Below are positions 6,760-9,862 of a DNA stretch of 9,862 bases, one piece after another. The stretch's first letter is position 1. The number at the start of each line of letters is the position of its first letter. The stretch comes from Chthoniobacterales bacterium. GTDB taxonomy: Bacteria; Verrucomicrobiota; Verrucomicrobiia; Chthoniobacterales; UBA10450. The notes below the pieces were generated by a model that saw only the letters and a program-made list of their open reading frames with translations, did not search any database and was not told the DNA's origin. The stretch lies in contig JACCXA010000020.1 of NCBI GenBank assembly GCA_013697365.1, forward strand, positions 1 to 9,862. Direction: 5' to 3'. The position numbers and the translations under genes are program-made.

Positions 6760-8172
6760 ATGAATACAGGAAAGATCGTTCAAGTCATCGGCCCAGTTGT
6801 CGACGTCGAGTTTCGGGAGACGAAAGAACTTCCCCGCATCTATAACGCGCTCGAGCTCGAGTACGAGGTGAATGGAAATCCGACCAAGCTCACGCTCGAA
6901 GTGCAACAGCATCTGGGTGAGAACTGGGTTCGCTCTATCGCAATGTCCTCCACCGAGGGACTGAAACGCGGGATGCCGGTGAACGACACCGGCGGGCCGA
7001 TTACCGTCCCGGTGGGCGAGGGCACTCTTGGACGTGTCTTCAACGTCACAGGCGATCCTGTTGATGGCCGCGGACCAGTCACCTTCACAAAACGTTATCC
7101 GATTCATCGAAAGGCGCCGGAGCTGACCGATCAAGATACCGGCGCCACGATCCTCGAGACGGGCATCAAAGTCATCGATCTGATTTGCCCTTTCACCAAA
7201 GGCGGCAAGGTCGGGGCGTTCGGCGGCGCGGGGGTGGGTAAAACAGTCGTGATCCTGGAGCTGATCAATAACATCGCGAAAGGCCACGGCGGCTTTTCCG
7301 TCTTTGCTGGTGTGGGCGAGCGGACGCGTGAGGGCAACGACCTTTACACGGAAATGAGCGAAGCTGGGGTCATCGATCAGAAGGATCTGAGCAAGTCGAA
7401 GGTGGCGCTGGTTTACGGGCAGATGAACGAACCTCCCGGGGCTCGCCTGCGCGTCGCGCTTTCGGCATTGGCCATGACGGAATATTTTCGGGATGAACGT
7501 AACCAGGACGTTTTGTTGTTCATTGACAACATCTTCCGATTTTCCCAGGCCGGCTCGGAAGTATCGGCTCTTCTGGGACGCACTCCTTCAGCTGTCGGTT
7601 ATCAGCCTACGCTGGCCGCCGAAATGGGTGACCTCCAGGAACGCATTACGTCGACCAAAAAGGGTTCGATTACCTCTGTTCAAGCTGTCTATGTGCCGGC
7701 TGACGATCTTACCGACCCTGCTCCGGCGAACACCTTTGCGCATTTAGATTCGACCATTGTGCTGGAGCGCTCGATCGCTGAGCTAGGCATCTACCCGGCG
7801 GTGGATCCGCTGGCCTCGACTTCCAAATCGCTGGCTCCTGAAATTGTCGGCGAAGAGCATTATGCGGTTGCTCGCGGTGTGCAGAAGGTGCTGCAGCGTT
7901 ACCGCGACCTCCAGGATATCATCGCGATCCTCGGAATGGATGAGCTCAGTCCAGAGGACAAGCTCTCCGTGCTGCGGGCGCGAAAAATCCAGCGCTTCCT
8001 TAGCCAGCCATTCTCGGTGGCAGAAGTTTTCACCGGAACGAAGGGCGAGTATGTTTCAATTCCGGAAACCATCCGGGGTTTCAAAGAAATTCTCGACGGT
8101 AAGCATGACGACGTTCCCGAAACGAACTTCTATATGAAGGGCGGAATCGATATGATCAAAGAAGAAGCGTAA
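6760..8172 (+). CDS. atpD: ATP synthase F1 subunit beta (catalytic)
   Basis: A 470-residue catalytic beta subunit, which binds ADP and phosphate and makes ATP. Key residues are all present: Walker A GGAGVGKT (155-162), catalytic E187 in GVGERTREGNDLY, Walker B D256 in VLLFIDNIFRF, the LLGRTPSAVGYQPTLA loop (271-286), and the DELSPED lever loop (394-400) that pushes on gamma. The N-terminal barrel is about 1-80 and the C-terminal helical domain begins near 360. Length is typical. The sequence reads ASTSKS at 352-357 where DSTSR is commoner, a conservative variation. The stop overlaps the atpC start by one base (TAATG), so the two are likely translationally coupled. No clear Shine-Dalgarno site lies in the eight-base gap after atpG. 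Confidence 0.98.
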   Translation: MNTGKIVQVIGPVVDVEFRETKELPRIYNALELEYEVNGNPTKLTLEVQQHLGENWVRSIAMSSTEGLKRGMPVNDTGGPITVPVGEGTLGRVFNVTGDPVDGRGPVTFTKRYPIHRKAPELTDQDTGATILETGIKVIDLICPFTKGGKVGAFGGAGVGKTVVILELINNIAKGHGGFSVFAGVGERTREGNDLYTEMSEAGVIDQKDLSKSKVALVYGQMNEPPGARLRVALSALAMTEYFRDERNQDVLLFIDNIFRFSQAGSEVSALLGRTPSAVGYQPTLAAEMGDLQERITSTKKGSITSVQAVYVPADDLTDPAPANTFAHLDSTIVLERSIAELGIYPAVDPLASTSKSLAPEIVGEEHYAVARGVQKVLQRYRDLQDIIAILGMDELSPEDKLSVLRARKIQRFLSQPFSVAEVFTGTKGEYVSIPETIRGFKEILDGKHDDVPETNFYMKGGIDMIKEEA

Positions 8173-8579
8173 TGGCCGCAACCCTCCGACTCGAAATCGT
8201 CACACCTGACGCGACCGCCTACTCCGAGGACGTGGAGATGGTCACGTTAACCGGTGCGGAAGGCGAACTAGGCGTCTATCCAAATCACGTGCCGCTGCTC
8301 ACGACTCTTCAACCCGGCGAGCTGCGTGTGCTCAAAGGTGGTCGCGAGACGTTCCTTGCAGTCGGCGAAGGATTTGTCGAAGTCCGAGGGGATGGCGTTT
8401 CTGTGCTGACTGATCTGGCGCTCGAGGCTTCGACGATCGACGAAAGCGCAGCCGAAGCTGCGGTGGCGCGCGCCCGCGCTGCCATGAAAGAGGACCACGG
8501 TGCGGAGGAAGTTGCTGCGATTCAAGCGACGCTGCAAAAGGCTCTCGCACAACTGCACGTCAAGCGGCGTCGGCATTAA
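8172..8579 (+). CDS. atpC: ATP synthase F1 subunit epsilon
   Basis: A 135-residue epsilon subunit, which binds the foot of gamma and the c-ring and can inhibit ATP hydrolysis. Residues 1-85 form the beta-sandwich domain, with the typical GELGVYPNHVPLLTTLQPGE (31-50); residues 88-130 form the two-helix C-terminal domain (Ala-rich, AAVARARAAM), so the inhibitory hairpin is kept. The tail is basic (KRRRH). Its ATG overlaps the atpD stop by one base. It is the last gene of the atp cluster; the next gene, lpxI, begins 33 bases later with no hairpin plus T-run terminator between, so readthrough into lpxI is plausible. Confidence 0.95.
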   Translation: MAATLRLEIVTPDATAYSEDVEMVTLTGAEGELGVYPNHVPLLTTLQPGELRVLKGGRETFLAVGEGFVEVRGDGVSVLTDLALEASTIDESAAEAAVARARAAMKEDHGAEEVAAIQATLQKALAQLHVKRRRH

Positions 8580-8612
8580 TCGTCGCCGCGCGCTCGCGCG
8601 ACCTCCTTCTAC

Positions 8613-9434
8613 GTGGAAACGCCGGACGCGCTCGGGATTATCGCGGGTAGCGGCGTTTACCCGCAGCTTTTGGCGAGGGCGGCCCGTCGTGCGGGGGTCC
8701 AGAGGATTGTCGCGGCTGCTTTCGTTGACGAAACCGACCCTTCGCTCGACGATTTGGTCGAGGAAACAGAATGGATGCGCGTCGGTCAGCTCGCACGGCT
8801 CCTGAACTTCTTCAAGAATGCTCGGGTCCGACAGGCGATGATGGCTGGCCAGATTGCTCCCGCGAACCTTTTTGCGCTGCGCCCGGACTGGAAAGCACTT
8901 CTGTTGCTCGCTCGTCTTAAGCGGCGCAACGCAGAGACGATCTTCGGAGCGATTGCGAATGAGCTTGCCGCGGTTGGCGTTGAACTATTGCCGGCCTTCA
9001 CATTTCTAGCGGACCAGCTGGCAGGCGTCGGCTTGATTGCCGGGCGAAGTTTGAGCCGCCGGGAATGGGCTGATGTTGCTTTTGGCTTCGAAGTCGCGAA
9101 GGAAGTCAGCCGTCTGGACATCGGCCAGACGGTCATTGTAAAGGATGGCACCGTGCTCGCGGTGGAAGCGTTCGAGGGCACAAACGAAGCAATCAAGCGG
9201 GGCGGGGGCCTGGCTGGGAAAGGCGCGGTTATGGTTAAAATGGCGAAGCCCGACCAGGATATGCGTTTTGACGTTCCAGTGATCGGTCCGGAGACGCTGC
9301 ACGTCGCCGCGCAGGCAAACGTGCGGGTTATCGCCGTCGAAGCTGGCCGGACCCTTTTGCTCAGCCGCGAAGAGCTTGTTGCTTCCGCGCTCCGTATCCA
9401 CTGTTCGTTGGTTGGAGTTAGTGGCGCGACGTGA
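8613..9434 (+). CDS. lpxI: UDP-2,3-diacylglucosamine diphosphatase LpxI
   Basis: A 273-residue LpxI (DUF1009) protein. LpxI hydrolyses UDP-2,3-diacylglucosamine to lipid X and UMP in lipid A synthesis, replacing LpxH in many bacteria, and works in the cytoplasm or at the inner membrane. Diagnostic motifs: LGIIAGSGVYP near the N-terminus (7-17), GQIAPANLF (79-87), LAGVGLIAGRSLSRREW (136-152), DIGQTVIVKDGTVLAVEAFEGTN (169-191, key D169, G178-T180 and E188-G189), and KPDQDMRFDVPVIGPET (212-228), where D220 is likely the catalytic Asp known from Caulobacter LpxI (by position in the motif, not by alignment). Length matches the family. The start is GTG; no ATG lies upstream in frame and the IAGSG motif follows closely. 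No Shine-Dalgarno site is visible. Presence of this enzyme implies an outer membrane with lipid A. TGA stop overlaps an ATG, but the frame after it is not believed. Confidence 0.93.
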   Translation: METPDALGIIAGSGVYPQLLARAARRAGVQRIVAAAFVDETDPSLDDLVEETEWMRVGQLARLLNFFKNARVRQAMMAGQIAPANLFALRPDWKALLLLARLKRRNAETIFGAIANELAAVGVELLPAFTFLADQLAGVGLIAGRSLSRREWADVAFGFEVAKEVSRLDIGQTVIVKDGTVLAVEAFEGTNEAIKRGGGLAGKGAVMVKMAKPDQDMRFDVPVIGPETLHVAAQANVRVIAVEAGRTLLLSREELVASALRIHCSLVGVSGAT

Positions 9435-9516
9435 TGTTTTCCGAAGTTCGACCAACCGGGGTCGCCGACGTCGCCCTTCCAGAACCGCGTTTGGCAGCGC
9501 GCTCGGCGCCCCGCAG

Positions 9517-9544
9517 TTGCATTCAACGATCTGAAATCTACAAT
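9517..9544 (+). promoter_or_regulatory. Possible promoter for the tRNA-Ala gene
   Basis: TACAAT (9539-9544) matches five of six bases of a sigma-70 -10 box. TTGCAT (9517-9522), 16 bases upstream, is a weak -35 box (TTG kept). Transcription would start near 9551, only a few bases before the tRNA 5' end at 9555, giving a very short leader. The -10 box lies inside the 7-base repeat, so the match may partly reflect the repeat. Confidence 0.35.
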
Positions 9545-9549
9545 CTGAT
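9529..9549. repeat. Three tandem 7-base repeats
   Basis: ATCTGAA (9529-9535), ATCTACA (9536-9542) and ATCTGAT (9543-9549) stand head to tail, sharing ATCT at each start. The AT-rich block contrasts with the GC-rich surroundings and ends five bases before the tRNA. Short heptamer arrays of this sort act as dispersed spacer repeats in some genomes; whether this one is dispersed here cannot be told from the window. Confidence 0.45.
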
Positions 9550-9554
9550 CTCTC

Positions 9555-9596
9555 GGGGTCTTAGCTCAGTTGGTAGAGCGCCTCAATGGCATTGAG
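9555..9596 (+). tRNA. 5' half of tRNA-Ala(GGC), truncated in the anticodon stem
   Basis: The sequence reads as a bacterial alanine tRNA from its first base: acceptor strand GGGGTCT (9555-9561), TA, D stem GCTC/GAGC (9564-9567, 9576-9579) with loop AGTTGGTA, G26, anticodon stem CCTCA (9581-9585), loop ATGGCAT (9586-9592) with anticodon GGC at 9588-9590, and TGAG (9593-9596) as the returning stem. Position 43 should be G but is T, and from there tRNA identity is lost: no variable loop, no TTC-type T arm, no AGACTCC returning acceptor strand and no CCA within the remaining 266 bases. As it stands it cannot fold into a working tRNA. It may be a remnant, an attachment-site fragment, a gene split by insertion, or an assembly join. 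Confidence 0.7.
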
Positions 9597-9624
9597 TCGA
9601 TGCCGTATTCGCTCACCTTTTCCC

Positions 9625-9638
9625 ACGTGCTCGCACGT
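9625..9638. repeat. Inverted repeat ACGTGC-TC-GCACGT
   Basis: Six-base arms (9625-9630, 9633-9638) pair perfectly with a two-base centre, a dyad fitting a protein-binding site better than an RNA hairpin. CACGTGC recurs at 9687-9693. Short direct repeats surround it: CGTATTC at 9604-9610 and 9636-9642, and AGTCGA at 9595-9600 and 9643-9648. Confidence 0.4.
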
Positions 9639-9672
9639 ATTCAGTCGACGTAACGGCCCGTAGTTGCCACGC

Positions 9673-9690
9673 GTCTCACGCTGTCTCACG
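9673..9690. repeat. Direct repeat GTCTCACG, 10-base period
   Basis: GTCTCACG occurs at 9673-9680 and 9683-9690, separated by CT, so the copies fall on the same face of the DNA helix. This spacing is common for tandem protein-binding sites. No partner protein is identifiable in the window. Confidence 0.4.
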
Positions 9691-9737
9691 TGCGCCCAAA
9701 GTGTGCCGCGAGTGGATAACGCGGTGGACAAAGCGGC

Positions 9738-9760
9738 GCTTGGGCTTGATACGGCCCAGC
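9738..9760. other. Hairpin TGGGC/GCCCA
   Basis: TGGGC (9741-9745) pairs with GCCCA (9754-9758) around TTGATACG; two more pairs (9738-9739 with 9759-9760) form if T9740 bulges out. No T-run follows on either strand, so it is not a classical terminator. Function unknown. Confidence 0.3.
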
Positions 9761-9862
9761 CTCCTAACCCTTCACGGCTTCGCCAGTCTTTCCAGAGCGG
9801 CGAGTTCTGCCAAAAATTAACATGCGAATGTCTCCCGTCCGGCAGGGGCCGAGTGCGTAGTC

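Larger units (their letters stand above)
9597..9862. other. Unassigned 266 bases after the tRNA break
   Basis: I recognise no gene here. The + strand has no long frame. On the - strand one frame is open from the window edge (9860) through to a TAA at 9561-9563, about 99 codons, but it has no ATG, no family resemblance, and runs into the tRNA sequence, so I do not call it a gene. The stretch holds several short repeats and hairpins listed separately. It could be the end of an inserted element or unrelated DNA joined to the tRNA. Confidence 0.4.

Noticed and set aside
9449..9464. Terminator after lpxI from CGACC/GGTCG
   Set aside because: Only five pairs with a six-base loop and no T-run; not enough for an intrinsic terminator.
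8786..9526. 246-codon - strand open frame opposite lpxI
   Set aside because: Ser/Arg/Ala/Thr-rich shadow translation with no recognisable domain; lpxI on the + strand carries family motifs throughout.
9434..9595. 53-codon + strand frame starting at the ATG that overlaps the lpxI stop
   Set aside because: It runs through the promoter-like repeat and the tRNA sequence and stops in the anticodon stem. The TGATG overlap alone arises by chance about once in sixteen TGA stops.
9593..9862. Group I intron splitting the tRNA, suggested by TGAGT (9593-9597) pairing with GCTCA (9611-9615) with a terminal U-G pair
   Set aside because: The pairing is short, bacterial tRNA introns sit in the anticodon loop rather than the stem, and I find no convincing P, Q, R or S core elements and no 3' exon in the remaining sequence. 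Not excluded if the intron extends past the window.

Overview
The window (about 60% GC by eye) is a compact piece of a Gram-negative bacterial chromosome, with every recognised protein gene on the + strand. The outer-membrane enzyme LpxI, a very short 130-residue ATP synthase delta subunit, a subunit a that begins with a signal peptide, and weak Shine-Dalgarno sites together suggest a Verrucomicrobiota-type soil bacterium (Chthoniobacterales-like). That placement is inferred from gene character, not from a marker comparison.

Layout. Bases 1-501 are the 3' end of the ribosome-associated GTPase gene obgE. Bases 537-1763 encode a GT4-type glycosyltransferase. A 171-base spacer with one clear hairpin precedes the complete F1Fo ATP synthase operon in canonical order: atpB (a), atpE (c), atpF (b), atpH (delta), atpA (alpha), atpG (gamma), atpD (beta), atpC (epsilon), bases 1935-8579. 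There is no atpI/atpZ gene in front. lpxI (8613-9434), for lipid A synthesis, follows 33 bases later and may be cotranscribed. The last 428 bases hold no confident protein gene: a possible promoter, a three-unit 7-base repeat, the 5' half of a tRNA-Ala(GGC) gene that breaks off inside the anticodon stem, then 266 bases of unassigned sequence with short repeats and hairpins.

How the genes work together. atpB, atpE and atpF make the membrane rotor/stator sector, atpA, atpG, atpD and atpC the catalytic head and central stalk, and atpH joins head to stator. The key residues (Walker A/B, catalytic Glu, arginine finger, rotor Glu, stator Arg) are visible, so the enzyme should be a working proton-driven ATP synthase. 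Obg, the glycosyltransferase and LpxI are housekeeping and envelope functions with no direct link to ATP synthesis.

Most of the window is ordinary. The points deserving a second look are a 42-codon open frame that exactly fills the atpA-atpG gap, the broken tRNA with unexplained sequence after it, the minimal delta subunit, the secreted-type N-terminus of subunit a, and hairpins between atp genes. I see no convincing new biological system.
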